Notes: a model not told the origin generated them from the letters alone. Counted from the first letter of the stretch, positions 39,221-51,009 are shown. The stretch: 64,000 nucleotides of DNA from Halomontanus rarus (GCF_029338335.1 NZ_CP119796.1), one strand, 5' to 3'. A program made the numbers and translations.

Positions 39221-41980
39221 ATGACAATACGAACTGACGCGATAGACCGGACACGTGCGATGCTCGTCCTCACGACCGTCCTCCTCGGCGGCGTCATCCT
39301 CCTCGGCGGACTCGGGGCCGGGAGCGTCGTGGGCGCTAGCGGAGCGACTGAACTCGATAGTTGTGCGTCGATCTCGACGTCGGGGGCGTACGTCCTCACG
39401 AACGACGTCACGAACGGCGGCGTTCCAGAGTGTCTCTACGTCGACTCGAGCGACGTCCTGATCGATGGAAACGGATACGTGGTCGACGGTGAATCGCCGT
39501 CGGGGACCGGGATCTTGATCCACGGACCGAACGGCGCAGTCGACAACGTCACGGTCACGAACGTGACCCTCGAAAACTGGGACATCGGGGTCGAAATACG
39601 GGGGACGGCGAACGCGACCGTCGAAGACCTCACGATTCGCGACGTGAACACCGGCGTCGTCGCCGATACGGTCGGCGACGACCTCCGAGTGGCCGGGACC
39701 AACATTACGCGCGCGTCCGGCGACGGCATTCGCGTGACCGATAGCATCCGCGTCGACGTTCTCGACAACGCCATCTCGGACGTCGGCTCGAGCGCGGACG
39801 ACGCCGCGATCGTCCTCGACGACGCAACCGGGCGCGTCCAGTACAACGATATCTCGAACGTCACCGGGACGGGCGTCGCGGCCGCCGGCTGGAACTGGCC
39901 GGGCGCGCGAATCAGGGATAACGACGTCGCGAACGCGAGCGAACACGGCATCAACGTCTCGAGCGGCGGGGGCCTGAACGTCATCGGCAACACCGTCGAC
40001 GGCGTCGGCAAGACGGGGATCCAGATCGTCGACACCGGCGGTCTGCGCGTGAATCGAAACGCGGTCACGAACGTGAACGCTTCTGCGGGGATCTGGTCCG
40101 GCGTTCGCATCGACAACGCACGGGGGTCGACCAGTATCGAAGCGAACGACGTCGTGGTCGGAGGCGAGAGCGCGGCGTTCGAGGTTTCCAACTCCGACGT
40201 CTCCTTCGAGGGAGACGACCTCCGGGGACGGGACGCGATCGACCTGTCTTACTCCAGCGCCGACCTCACCGACGTCCGACTGCGGGGGCGGGTGGGGATC
40301 GAAGCGCAGGGTTCGACACTCGACGTGACCGGTCTGGACTACGTCGGCGGGAACGGACTCCGTCTGTACGGGGGAGAGACCACCGCCACCGACAGCACCA
40401 TCGACGCGAGTGCTCCGGTGTACACGTACAGAGACGACGTCACACTGGAGAACGTCACCATTCTGGGGAGTCGGTCCGGCGTCACTCTCCACGCGGAATC
40501 GATCGGAACCGTCGCGAACAGTACGATTCGCACGAATCCGGTCTACGCCGGGACCGAGGGGGTTCACGTCCGCGAAAGCAGTGAGGCGACCGTGGCCGGC
40601 ACGGAGATTCACAATGCGTCGGTCGCCCTCGAGATCGAGTCGAACACGAACACGACCGTGACCGACACCCTCTTCGAATCGGTCGGACGGGGGGTGAACG
40701 TCACGGGAGGGAACGTGACGATGGCGAACGTCACGCAAAACGGCGGCGGCTTCGCCGTCTACGCCGACGACTCACAGCTCGAGATTGCCGATCTCGCGGC
40801 CGACGTCAGCGCCGGCTTCCGGCTGGAGCACTCGACGCTGGCGCTCGAGCGCGCCGACCTCGACGTGTACTCCTCGGGGATCTACGCCTTCTACTCCGAC
40901 GCGACCCTCGACGACGTCTCGATCAGCGGCGGTCGCGACGGGATCGAATCCGACGCCGATTCGACGGTCGTCGCGATCGACGTCCACATCGACGCCACCG
41001 AACTGGGCCTGTGGGCGGACCGGGACGGTTCGATCCACTTCGAGAACGGGTCCGTGAACAGCGACGACGTGGCCGTCCTGGCCGGTCGTGGCGACTCCGC
41101 GGTGTCGATCTTCCGTTCGATCGTCGTCGCACCGGTCGGCGTCGAACTCGACGAAACCGTCCCCGCCGCCCACTCCGAGGTTACGTTCACCGATCTCAGC
41201 GAGACGAACGTCTCCATCCGGAACGACGGGGTCGGCGGGCTTGAGGCTCGCATGAACTACTACGGACCGCGCGGACCGACCGCCACCGAAGGGGAGATCC
41301 TGTTCGCCTCCCCGTTCCTGACCGCGCCGCCACAGGCGGTCAATCCCGCCGAACTTCAGGAGTTCGCCGTGGAACTTGAGATGCCCGCCGGGGAGGTGTA
41401 CACCCTCGGCGCTCCCGGCGGACTGGAACGACCGCTCGCGGAGGTCTTCGACGAGTTCGAGGGTGCCGTGTACCGGTACGACGGGGATGCGGGCGAGTGG
41501 ACGCTCGCGGACGGTACCGAACGGCTCGACGCCCTCGAAGCCGTCGTCGTCGTCCCGGAGACCGACACGCGGGCCGTCGTGGAGTTCCGGGAAGCCACGC
41601 CGGCCGAGCCGACCCAGCGCACGCTCGAACCCGGCTGGCGGTTCGTGACGCCGCGGTCGTACGGGGCGGCGGAACAGGCGTTCCACGTATCGAAGACACT
41701 GGAGGCCACCGACCTGCTGCACCTCTACGCGCTTTCCGATTCCCCGCTCGACGTCCCGTACGATGCGAGCGACTTCGCGTTCACCAGCTACGAATTCCAG
41801 GACTCGACGTACGGTGATATCGACGGTCCCACGCGGACCGTGAGTCCGTTCGCCGGTTACTTCGTCTACGTCACCGAGGAGAGCACCGTTCCGGCGCGCG
41901 TTCCCGACGGCGTCACGTATCCCGAATTCGAGGAGATTCTTACGATGGACGGCTACCTCGGGGGACTCGAGGCGAGATAA
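39221..41980 (+). CDS. Secreted right-handed beta-helix protein
   Basis: This 919-residue protein has a hydrophobic export segment at about residues 12-38 (MLVLTTVLLGGVILLGGLGA). A very long array of parallel beta-helix repeats follows, recognisable by recurring N-x-(I/V)-x-x-(V/T), DNxV and GIxV units (for example VDNVTVTNVTLENWDIGVEI), up to about residue 690. The last 200 residues form a separate beta domain (PGWRFVTPRSYGAAEQAF; VSPFAGYFVYVTEE). NosD/pectate-lyase-type helices commonly bind or process polysaccharides or act as surface adhesins. No catalytic residues are clear. It is followed 13 bases later by a second secreted protein, so the two are likely co-transcribed. Confidence 0.82.
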   Translation: MTIRTDAIDRTRAMLVLTTVLLGGVILLGGLGAGSVVGASGATELDSCASISTSGAYVLTNDVTNGGVPECLYVDSSDVLIDGNGYVVDGESPSGTGILIHGPNGAVDNVTVTNVTLENWDIGVEIRGTANATVEDLTIRDVNTGVVADTVGDDLRVAGTNITRASGDGIRVTDSIRVDVLDNAISDVGSSADDAAIVLDDATGRVQYNDISNVTGTGVAAAGWNWPGARIRDNDVANASEHGINVSSGGGLNVIGNTVDGVGKTGIQIVDTGGLRVNRNAVTNVNASAGIWSGVRIDNARGSTSIEANDVVVGGESAAFEVSNSDVSFEGDDLRGRDAIDLSYSSADLTDVRLRGRVGIEAQGSTLDVTGLDYVGGNGLRLYGGETTATDSTIDASAPVYTYRDDVTLENVTILGSRSGVTLHAESIGTVANSTIRTNPVYAGTEGVHVRESSEATVAGTEIHNASVALEIESNTNTTVTDTLFESVGRGVNVTGGNVTMANVTQNGGGFAVYADDSQLEIADLAADVSAGFRLEHSTLALERADLDVYSSGIYAFYSDATLDDVSISGGRDGIESDADSTVVAIDVHIDATELGLWADRDGSIHFENGSVNSDDVAVLAGRGDSAVSIFRSIVVAPVGVELDETVPAAHSEVTFTDLSETNVSIRNDGVGGLEARMNYYGPRGPTATEGEILFASPFLTAPPQAVNPAELQEFAVELEMPAGEVYTLGAPGGLERPLAEVFDEFEGAVYRYDGDAGEWTLADGTERLDALEAVVVVPETDTRAVVEFREATPAEPTQRTLEPGWRFVTPRSYGAAEQAFHVSKTLEATDLLHLYALSDSPLDVPYDASDFAFTSYEFQDSTYGDIDGPTRTVSPFAGYFVYVTEESTVPARVPDGVTYPEFEEILTMDGYLGGLEAR

Positions 41981-41993
41981 GCAATTGATACCG

Positions 41994-43181
41994 ATGCCTA
42001 TGAACCACCGACCGTTCGGCCGACTCGCCCTCGCGATCGTTCTCGTCAGCGTGCTGTTCGCGCCGGCGACCGTCGCTGGAACTGCGGACCCGCAGCCGAC
42101 GCCGGCCGCGTACTACGGCGAACTGACGGCCGCCGAGGAACCGATCCCCGCCGGCGTCACCGTTACTGCGGAGATCGACGGCGAGGTCCGCGGCGAACTC
42201 GTCACGACGGAGGCCGGCCGCTTCGGCGGCGCCGGCGCGTTCGAACCGAAACTGCAGGTCGACGGTGAGAGCGGCGACGCCGGTGCAGTCGTCCGGTTCT
42301 ACGTCGACGGCGTGGAAGCCGCCGAAACCGTCCAGTGGCAGGCGAGCGACGTTCGATCCGTCGACCTCTCCGTGGCCGATCCCTGGGAGAGCGCGGACGG
42401 CGACGGTGGAGGTGGCTTCGCTCCCGGAACCGGCGGCGGTGGGTTCCCCGGAGGCGACACCACGAGTGACGTGAACGGCAGCGACGAGAATTCGACCGAC
42501 GACACGCCCGCGACCGTCGACGTTCGCCCCGATCCGACCGAACCGGGCGTAACCGACGTGGCCGTCACCGGCGGACGAGCCGGCGAGACGGTGTCGACGA
42601 ATCTCGGTACGGACGAGGACGCCGAGTTCTCGATGACCGGGCTCACTCTCGTCCCCGTCGTCGACGGTGACTTCACCCTCCGAATCTCGACGTCGCCGAC
42701 GCTCCCCGACGGGACTCCCGCACTCGCCGACGAGGGCGTAATCGAGTACGTGACCGTCGACCACTCCATCTCGGACGCGAACCTCGAGGAGGTGACGTTC
42801 TCGTTCGCGATCGGCACTGACGTGGTAGCAGACCGCGGCGTCGATCCGGATGCGATCGCACTCTACCGCTACCACGACGATCGGTGGACGGAGCTGCTGA
42901 CCTCGCACGTCGACACGGTGAACGGTCGACACGTCTTCGACAGCGATTCGCCCGGCCTCTCCGTATTTGCGGTCGCACCCCGGGGAGCGACGGCGGACTC
43001 CTCCCACACGGACGAAACGAGCGACGCGGGCGACGACTCGGACTCGAGTGGCGAGCGCGTCGCCGACACGGACGATACCGCTGGCTCGGCGTTCGACCGA
43101 CCGGTACTGTTGCTCGCCGTCGTGGTCGTCGCCATCGTCGTCATCGTCGGATTCCGGTACGGACGTTCCGCTCGACGCTGA
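41994..43181 (+). CDS. PGF-pre-PGF domain surface protein
   Basis: The protein is about 395 residues, starting at ATG 41994 or 42000. The signal peptide is LALAIVLVSVLFAPATVAG. A beta-sandwich domain (GELTAAEEPIPAGVTVTAEI; VQWQASDVRSVDLSV) and a Gly-rich hinge lead to a PGF-pre-PGF domain (ISDANLEEVTFSFAI; ALYRYHDDRWTEL; SPGLSVFAVA). A Ser/Asp-rich stalk and a C-terminal membrane helix (PVLLLAVVVVAIVVIVGF) end with basic residues. There is no PGF-CTERM sorting motif. It is probably a cell-surface partner of the upstream beta-helix protein, which lacks an obvious anchor. Confidence 0.82.
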   Translation: MPMNHRPFGRLALAIVLVSVLFAPATVAGTADPQPTPAAYYGELTAAEEPIPAGVTVTAEIDGEVRGELVTTEAGRFGGAGAFEPKLQVDGESGDAGAVVRFYVDGVEAAETVQWQASDVRSVDLSVADPWESADGDGGGGFAPGTGGGGFPGGDTTSDVNGSDENSTDDTPATVDVRPDPTEPGVTDVAVTGGRAGETVSTNLGTDEDAEFSMTGLTLVPVVDGDFTLRISTSPTLPDGTPALADEGVIEYVTVDHSISDANLEEVTFSFAIGTDVVADRGVDPDAIALYRYHDDRWTELLTSHVDTVNGRHVFDSDSPGLSVFAVAPRGATADSSHTDETSDAGDDSDSSGERVADTDDTAGSAFDRPVLLLAVVVVAIVVIVGFRYGRSARR

Positions 43182-43204
43182 TCGGCGGTCGACTGCTCGA
43201 CCGT

Positions 43205-44170
43205 CTACAGCCAGGGTGCCCGGCTCGACCCGTCGTCCGAGCCGTCGTTCACACCGGGTCCGGGATACGGCTCGTCGAGCGGGTCGTTGTCGGTGTCGGT
43301 GTCGGTATCGGCGACGGAGTTCGAATTCGCTTCAGACCCCGTTCCATCCTCGCCAGCGTCGGACTCGGCTTCGGCACGCGATCCGCCGTCGGCTCGAGCG
43401 CCGCGCTCGTCACCCATCATACCGCTGATAGTGTCGGCGAGTTCGTCGCGGTCGGGATCGAACGCGAACAGTGCGGCCACCCCCAGCACGGCCAGCGGGG
43501 CGTTTCCGAACGGCATCCCGAGGATCGCCAGCGGGAGTAGTCCGAGCGCGACCGCGCTTCCGAATCGGAACCGGTCGATGTCCATGTACTCGCGCAGGTA
43601 CGGCCCGAGCAGGGCGATCGACAGCGCGAACGCGACGCCGACGACGGCCGCGCCCGTGGCGTTGATCACCAGTCCGGGATCGTGGAGGACGGCCAGTTCG
43701 GCGCCGGCGAGGTCGATACTCGCGACCAGGCCCAGCGCGATGATGACGCCCGGACTCGGCAGGTAGTCGCCGATCGTCGCGCTGGCGGTCTTGGCCGCGA
43801 TGGCCATGATCACGAGCGCGGCGAAGCGCTCGAAGATCACGATGTCGAGGATGCTATCCAGTGCCGGCGCGAGGGCCGCTTGCACCGCTGCCAGAAGGAT
43901 CAGAGGTATTCCTACCCCCAGAACGATCTTCGCCTGTTCTCGCGGCGAGCCGTCCATATCGGCGAGGATGACCGCCACGGTGGCGCTGCCACCGAAGATG
44001 AGCAGGCCGACCTGGATCGCGCCTACGGGATCGTCCAGCGCGCCGGAGAGAACCAGCGCCGCGAAGACGCCGTCGATCAGCGGCAATCCCATGACCATCG
44101 CGAGCAGTCTGGCGTCACCGCCGACGACAGACTCGAGACGGAGGGCGACCGGATGCTGAGACGTGCTCAT
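43205..44170 (-). CDS. DUF5794 family membrane protein
   Basis: This 321-residue protein has about eight hydrophobic helices in the first 240 residues (LLAMVMGLPLIDGVFAALVL; IGDYLPSPGVIIALGLVASI; GSAVALGLLPLAILGMPFG) and a disordered acidic tail of about 80 residues. The pattern matches the haloarchaeal DUF5794 family (from memory). Function unknown. It converges with the PGF-pre-PGF gene, the stops being 23 bp apart. The length looks complete. Confidence 0.8.
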   Translation of the reverse strand: MSTSQHPVALRLESVVGGDARLLAMVMGLPLIDGVFAALVLSGALDDPVGAIQVGLLIFGGSATVAVILADMDGSPREQAKIVLGVGIPLILLAAVQAALAPALDSILDIVIFERFAALVIMAIAAKTASATIGDYLPSPGVIIALGLVASIDLAGAELAVLHDPGLVINATGAAVVGVAFALSIALLGPYLREYMDIDRFRFGSAVALGLLPLAILGMPFGNAPLAVLGVAALFAFDPDRDELADTISGMMGDERGARADGGSRAEAESDAGEDGTGSEANSNSVADTDTDTDNDPLDEPYPGPGVNDGSDDGSSRAPWL

Positions 44171-44741
44171 CGATTACGATCGATGGCCGTAACCCGTGGC
44201 CAGCGGGGAGGATAACGGACTGTCCCGTTGTGGGTCCAGGTGGAGGCTCCGCGCGGTCTTGTCGGCGGGGAGCCAGTCCCGGTCCCGTTCGTGGCCGTTC
44301 GCTGCGAATGTGAATTTCCCGAATGTACCCGTGGCGACGGAACTGCTGTTCGTCTGGCCAGCACATCGGGTCTCACCCGTTCTCGCAGCGTTCATGAATA
44401 ATTCAAACAGACCTGCGTCAATAAAGGTTCCGTGGGAAACGGACACACTCTGCAAGCATTCTAAACCGGATCCGTGAATTTCTACCAGAAAATAACACTG
44501 TTGTGCGGATCTCGACATAGAAGTCGGCAATTGCACCGTCGTGTCAGAGGCCTGTCCGGTGCTCACTCACCCGTTCTCGACGTCGTCTTTCACGTTGAAT
44601 CCGCTCCTCGAGTCGTCTCGAGCCCGCGGACGAGCGGAGACGAATCGGTTACGAGCGTGGGAACCGCTCTCGTACGGGATCGGCTGCCTGTCGGCCGTCG
44701 TATCTCGCAACGTTTTTCCCCGGCGGTTCCGGACAGTTTAC
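44171..44741. other. Intergenic region upstream of guaB
   Basis: About 570 bp between divergent genes without a supported gene. A long frame from 44541 runs into guaB but its first 67 codons have no conserved character. No obvious riboswitch or repeat was seen. Confidence 0.5.
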
Positions 44742-46241
44742 ATGGCGAACGACGTTCCTGAGCACGAGCCCTATTCCTCGAAATTACGGGTACCAGAAGC
44801 ATTGACCTTCGACGACGTCTTGCTCCGCCCGAAGGAGAGTCGCGTCGAACCCGACGAAGCCGATCTCACCAGCCGAGTCTCGAGAACCGTCGAGGTTTCG
44901 GTGCCGATCCTTTCGGCGGCGATGGACACCGTCACCGAGGCGGAGATGGCGATCGCGATGGCTCGCCACGGCGGGATGGGCGTCATCCACCGAAACATGA
45001 ATATCGACGGGATGGTCGAGGAGATTCACAGCGTCAAACGCGCGGACGAACTCATCATCCCACACGAGTCGGTCGTTACGGCCGATCCCGAGATGACCGT
45101 TCGCGAAGTCGACGAGATGATGGTCCGCGAGGGCGTCGGCGGCGCTCCCGTCACCAACACTAACGGCGAGGTGCTCGGAATCATCTCGAGTACGGACATT
45201 CGCCCTCATCTCGAGGTCGGCGAGAACGACTCGGTCACGGAAGCGATGACCGACGAGGTCATCACCGCGCCACAGGACATCGACGCCCGCGAGGCGTTCG
45301 ACCTGATGTACGAGCACAAGATCGAGCGCGTTCCCGTCGTGGACGACGAGAACCTCCTGGTTGGACTCGTGACGATGCAGGGGATCCTCCAGCGTCGGGA
45401 GTACAAGGAGGCCGCCCGAGACGACGACGGAAAACTCCGCTGTGGCGTCGCCGTCAGCCCGTTCGAAACTGACCGTGCGATCGCCGCCGACGAGGCCGAT
45501 GCGGACGTGCTGTTTATCGACACTGCACACGCGCACAACCTGAACGTCATCGACGGTGCCCGCGAGATCAAGGAGTCCGTCGAGGCCGACGTCGTCGTCG
45601 GAAACGTCGGTACTCGGGAGGCCGCCGAGGATCTCGTGGATTTCGCGGACGGAATCAAGGTCGGAATCGGTCCCGGCTCGATCTGTACCACGCGCGTCGT
45701 CTCCGGGGCCGGAATGCCCCAGATCACGGCCGTCTCGCAGGTCGCGGACGTCGCGAGCGAACACGACGTGCCCGTGATCGCCGACGGCGGCATCCGCTAC
45801 TCGGGCGACGCGATCAAGGCGATCGCCGCCGGCGCCGACGCCGTCATGCTCGGTTCGTACTTCGCGGGAACCGAAGAGGCGCCAGGGCGCGTCGTCACCA
45901 TGAACGGCAAGAAGTACAAGCAGTACCGCGGGATGGGAAGCGTCGGTGCGATGAAATCCGGTGACGCCGACCGCTACCTCAAGGAGGACCCCGAGGACGA
46001 AGAGGAGTACGTCCCGGAAGGCGTCGAAGCCGCGACACCCTACAAAGGAACGCTCAAATCCGAACTTCACCAGCTCGCCGGCGGGATGCAGTCCGGCATG
46101 GGCTACGTCGGCGCCGAAACCGTCCCCGCGTTCAAAGAGCGCGCCGAGTTCGTCCGCGTCTCGAGTGCGGGGCAGGCGGAGGGGCACGCCCACGACGTCG
46201 TTATCACCGACGAAGCGCCCAACTACTCGCCGAACGAGTAA
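44742..46241 (+). CDS. guaB: Inosine-5'-monophosphate dehydrogenase
   Basis: This 499-residue enzyme oxidises IMP to XMP with NAD+, the committed step of guanine nucleotide synthesis. The start is the ATG at 44742 (MANDVPEHEPYSSKLRVPEA). The family opening LTFDDVLLRPKESRV is followed by two CBS domains (about residues 100-215; VSTDIR-like IISSTDIRPHLEV and ERVPVVDDENLLVGLVT). The active-site loop GIGPGSICTTRVVSG holds the catalytic Cys (about residue 320), and the flap region includes YRGMGSVGAM. All key elements are present. A standard chromosomal gene. Confidence 0.97.
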   Translation: MANDVPEHEPYSSKLRVPEALTFDDVLLRPKESRVEPDEADLTSRVSRTVEVSVPILSAAMDTVTEAEMAIAMARHGGMGVIHRNMNIDGMVEEIHSVKRADELIIPHESVVTADPEMTVREVDEMMVREGVGGAPVTNTNGEVLGIISSTDIRPHLEVGENDSVTEAMTDEVITAPQDIDAREAFDLMYEHKIERVPVVDDENLLVGLVTMQGILQRREYKEAARDDDGKLRCGVAVSPFETDRAIAADEADADVLFIDTAHAHNLNVIDGAREIKESVEADVVVGNVGTREAAEDLVDFADGIKVGIGPGSICTTRVVSGAGMPQITAVSQVADVASEHDVPVIADGGIRYSGDAIKAIAAGADAVMLGSYFAGTEEAPGRVVTMNGKKYKQYRGMGSVGAMKSGDADRYLKEDPEDEEEYVPEGVEAATPYKGTLKSELHQLAGGMQSGMGYVGAETVPAFKERAEFVRVSSAGQAEGHAHDVVITDEAPNYSPNE

Positions 46242-46425
46242 GCGCCACACGCGATCCGGCTCCGCCGCTCGCGCTCGCGCTCGCACTGGGCCAGTGATAG
46301 TGATCGGTTTCCGCGTTCTATTCGAGTCACGGTTGGCACGTCCCGGGAGACCGTTCCCGGTCTCGACGACCCGACCGAGAACGCGAAAAGCAACACCTAC
46401 AGTCGCTCGGTTACTGTTGTCGACT

Positions 46426-46824
46426 GTGAACCGTCGTACGCTACTTCGGGCCGGTATCACCCTCCCGTTCGTCGCTCTCACCGGCTGTCTCAGCTCGATT
46501 CAGGATCTCCGACTCAGTACGCCGATCGCGGTCCAGATCGAAAACGAGATGGACGACAATCGAAACGTGGTGATCACCGCCCACGCGCTCGCGGACGACC
46601 GACAGACCTACGACGAGGCCGTCAGTGCGTCGCCCGACCAGACGACGAGCGTCGGCCACCTCACGGACGAAGAACAGCACGTTCGCATCGCGCTCGTCGA
46701 CGACGACGGGAACGAACTCGACGTCGAAGAGACGTTCGTCGACGAACGGACCAAGAGTCTTGCCATCGTGATCGTCGACGAAGAGCTCGAACTCGAAGTC
46801 GATCAGCGCGAGCGATCCGAATAG
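46426..46824 (+). CDS. Tat lipoprotein, small
   Basis: This 132-residue protein starts at a GTG: MNRRTLLRAGITLPFVALTGC. That is a twin-arginine signal ending in a lipobox (LTGC), so it is a lipid-anchored extracellular protein. The mature part is an acidic beta-sandwich-like domain (IAVQIENEMDDNRNVVITAH; EEQHVRIALVDDDGNELDVEE; LAIVIVDEELELEVD), resembling small immunoglobulin-like lipoproteins of haloarchaea. No ligand site is visible. A longer in-frame reading upstream comes from the guaB 3' region in another frame and is not used. Confidence 0.78.
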   Translation: MNRRTLLRAGITLPFVALTGCLSSIQDLRLSTPIAVQIENEMDDNRNVVITAHALADDRQTYDEAVSASPDQTTSVGHLTDEEQHVRIALVDDDGNELDVEETFVDERTKSLAIVIVDEELELEVDQRERSE

Positions 46825-46891
46825 CCAGTTTTCACTCCGTATTCTCGGTCTCGTCGATCGTCGTCTCTCTACTGCTCCAGTACGGCGACAA

Positions 46892-48664
<1,773 letters not shown>

Positions 48665-48858
48665 ATCGGGTGTCTCGGTGGCCGGTGGGAAAAACGGCCC
48701 GCTCGCGGTCGGCTCTCGGGTCGCGTGAACGTGCGGAGGAGTGTGAGTCCGGATGTGGGTGCGAACGTAGAAGGACGCAGAACGCGTGACGTGTCGGCGT
48801 CTCGAAACCGAGGACCGACTATCGAAATCGAACCAGCAGCGAACGGGGACTCGCCGTC

Positions 48859-49311
48859 TTACGCGTCATCGTCGTCCGCCTCGTCCTCGAGTCGCTCGAG
48901 AACCTCCTGGGCGTTCTCGACGGCGGCCTCCTTCTTCGCGGGGTAAGCCTCGACTTTCGCCCGGAAGGTGATGCCGTCGCCGAGTCGAACGTCGCCGCCG
49001 AAGGCGGCCTGTTTGTCTAGTCGCAAGAACAGTTCCGTGTTCTCGGTCACTCGCTGGTCGAGTTCCGCGAGCAACTGGTCGAGTTCCTCGAGTTCGGCGA
49101 GTCGAGCGAGGACGTGTCGGATCTCGTCGGCCCGTTCGACGCGGGCCGAGAGGACGAGGATGCGGTCGCCGTAGTGGCCCTCGCTCTCGACGCGTTCGAT
49201 CTCGAACTCCTCGGGGAGAAAGGTTCGAAGCGCGGTCTCGACGCGTTTTTCGTCCTCGGTGGCGTAGCAAAACGTTCGCAGGTCGACGTAGTGCAGCGGG
49301 ATCTGTGGCAT
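48859..49311 (-). CDS. RNA-binding protein (exosome-associated type, PF01877)
   Basis: This 150-residue protein begins MPQIPLHYVDLRTFCYATED, then VETALRTFLPEEFEIERVESE, GHYGDRILVLSARVERADEI and AFGGDVRLGDGITFRAKVEAYP. This is the conserved archaeal RNA-binding protein family (DUF54/PF01877), predicted to act in RNA processing. The acidic tail (DEADDDDA) is typical of haloarchaea. Likely a cytosolic housekeeping protein. Confidence 0.85.
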   Translation of the reverse strand: MPQIPLHYVDLRTFCYATEDEKRVETALRTFLPEEFEIERVESEGHYGDRILVLSARVERADEIRHVLARLAELEELDQLLAELDQRVTENTELFLRLDKQAAFGGDVRLGDGITFRAKVEAYPAKKEAAVENAQEVLERLEDEADDDDA

Positions 49312-49396
49312 TCGTCTGTGTGAGGAGGGCTCGAGTGTAAGTGTAAGTATGTCTGCGAGTGTCTGTACAGGTGCGAATGCGAGCGCGGTCGGCCGG

Positions 49397-49600
49397 TTAT
49401 TCGTCGTCTTCGTCGTCTTCGTCCTCGGCCGCCTCGAGCGAATCCTCGGGAACGCCGGTTTCCTGTCCGTCCTCGAAGCTGATCGTGTAGGTGACGTCGC
49501 CGAACATCGATTCGATCGTCTGCGTGATCGTTCCAGTTTCGCCGTCGAACTCGCTGTGCTGGTCGTCCAGCACGACGCGGTCGTCTTCCTCGAAGCTCAT
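49397..49600 (-). CDS. Small beta-barrel (SH3/KOW-like) protein
   Basis: The start at ATG 49600 gives 67 residues: MSFEEDDRVVLDDQHSEFDG, ETGTITQTIESMFGDVTYTI, SFEDGQETGVPEDSLEAAED, then an acidic tail. The early DDRVVLDD...GETGTI pattern is that of small SH3-like folds in haloarchaea. An upstream in-frame start adds 14 residues of unlikely sequence. Function unknown. It is separated from the RNA-binding protein gene by only about 85 bp upstream of that gene's start, on the same strand. Confidence 0.7.
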   Translation of the reverse strand: MSFEEDDRVVLDDQHSEFDGETGTITQTIESMFGDVTYTISFEDGQETGVPEDSLEAAEDEDDEDDE

Positions 49601-49780
49601 ACCTGCAGTTCCCCGCCGCGGGGTAAAAAGGGACTGATTCACGGCAACGACGCCCGAGACCGGTTTGGACTCCTCGAAACGAAGTGATCGAATTATCTGT
49701 AACGCCGAGCGCTCGAGAACGAAGATCCGAAAGCTGAGAACCGAGAACGGAACTCCGAAATTCGACCAGGACGACTCGAG

Positions 49781-50461
49781 TTAGTAGTCGAGTTCCTCGA
49801 GCACCGTCTCTGCGGCCGCCTCCGAGGACTCCGGCCCGCGGGCGGTGATGAGGTCGCCGTCGACGGTCACGCTGGTGTCGTCGTCGAGTTCGGCGTCCCA
49901 GTTGCCGCCGGCGGCCTCGACCTCGTCTTCGACCCAGTAGGGGAGTTTGCGGCCGTCGGGCATCAGGCCCCGATCGTCGACGATCTCCTCTTCCCAGGCG
50001 TTGGGGAAACCGGTGACGTCCCGGCCGTTGACGAGGAACGCGCCGTGGCGATCGCGGGCGAATCCCAACATACCGACGGCGTGACAGACGACGAGGGCCT
50101 TCCCGTCGTCGCCCTCGACAGCCTCACGGAGAAGCGCGCGGGCGTGATAGTCCTGATTGATGTCCCACTCGGTGCCGTGGCCGCCGGGGAAGACGACGAG
50201 GTCGTAATCCTCGGCGTGGGTGTCGGCGACTGCGACCGGATCGTTGAGTCGCTCGTCCGAGGCGTGGACCTCCTCGACGTGGGCGGCGGTTTCCTCGCCG
50301 ACCTCGTCCGGATCGAGCGACATCTCGTCGATCACCGGCGGCGACCCCGTCGGCGTCGCCACCGTGATCTCGATCCCCGCATCCGAGAACGCCTCGAGCG
50401 GCGCGACGCATTCCTCTCCCCAGTACCCTTCCTCGCTAACGACGAACAACGCCTTCGTCAT
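49781..50461 (-). CDS. DJ-1/PfpI family (Hsp31-like) protein
   Basis: This 226-residue protein has the class I glutamine-amidotransferase-like fold. ALFVVSEEGYWGEECVAPLE is at the N-terminus. VVFPGGHGTEWDINQD carries the conserved GGHG, and ALVVCHAVGMLGF carries the nucleophilic Cys (about residue 127) at the elbow. Hsp31-type members act as glyoxalase III, deglycase or chaperone. The extra EEIVDDRGLMPDGRKLPYWVED segment is typical of the longer Hsp31-like branch. A single gene on the minus strand. Confidence 0.88.
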   Translation of the reverse strand: MTKALFVVSEEGYWGEECVAPLEAFSDAGIEITVATPTGSPPVIDEMSLDPDEVGEETAAHVEEVHASDERLNDPVAVADTHAEDYDLVVFPGGHGTEWDINQDYHARALLREAVEGDDGKALVVCHAVGMLGFARDRHGAFLVNGRDVTGFPNAWEEEIVDDRGLMPDGRKLPYWVEDEVEAAGGNWDAELDDDTSVTVDGDLITARGPESSEAAAETVLEELDY

Positions 50462-50667
50462 ACTCGGATCTACGACTGTAGACAGTAAAAATCCTCGCCG
50501 GAACGTGCCGGTCGCCCTCGAGAGCGGTCTCGAAACGAGTCGAGATGGGGGCTATCACAATGGGAGTGTAGCCGGCTATCCGGCGGTCACGCGTACCAGA
50601 ATCGAGTCGACCGGTGTGCCGGTCGCCGTCGACACGCGGTCACCTCGACTTCCGACCACAATCGCCG

Positions 50668-50907
50668 CTAGAGCCGTCGCAGCCTCACTTCGTCGTCCGA
50701 GATCGATTCGACGTTATTTTCGTCGAGTGCGTACGTGTCCTCGTCGGAATCGCCCCAGCCGAGTTTGGACTTGATCGAATCCGTTATTCCCGGGTCGGGG
50801 TCGACGTGGACCGATCCACCTTCGACGTGCTGAACGATTCCGATCTCCTCGCCGTTGGCGTTGACGACTCGTTTCCCTTCGTCGTCGTCCGTGAAGTTAG
50901 CGCACAT
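50668..50907 (-). CDS. PRC-barrel-like small protein
   Basis: The start MCANFTDDDEGKRVVNANGE at 50907 gives 79 residues. GKRVVNANGEEIGIVQHVEG and GSVHVDPDPGITDSIKSKLG fit the PRC-barrel beta fold common in haloarchaea. The end EDTYALDENNVESISDDEVRL is also typical. The upstream in-frame extension of 15 residues looks non-coding. Probably a small cytosolic protein of unknown function. Confidence 0.78.
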   Translation of the reverse strand: MCANFTDDDEGKRVVNANGEEIGIVQHVEGGSVHVDPDPGITDSIKSKLGWGDSDEDTYALDENNVESISDDEVRLRRL

Positions 50908-51009
50908 ACACCGTGACGGCATCACCCAATCACGTATAGCTGATACAGGCATATGCTGGCCAAAAGCGGGTGTGGTCGTGACCGGGACGATCGAGCGGAC
51001 CGCTCGCGG

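Noticed and set aside
39008..40738. 576-codon open frame antisense to the beta-helix gene
   Set aside because: It mirrors the codon bias of the sense gene, is full of Arg/Asp/Val without domains, and is a GC-driven shadow.
44784..46481. 565-codon open frame antisense to guaB
   Set aside because: Complete overlap with a certain guaB gene and composition typical of antisense shadow.
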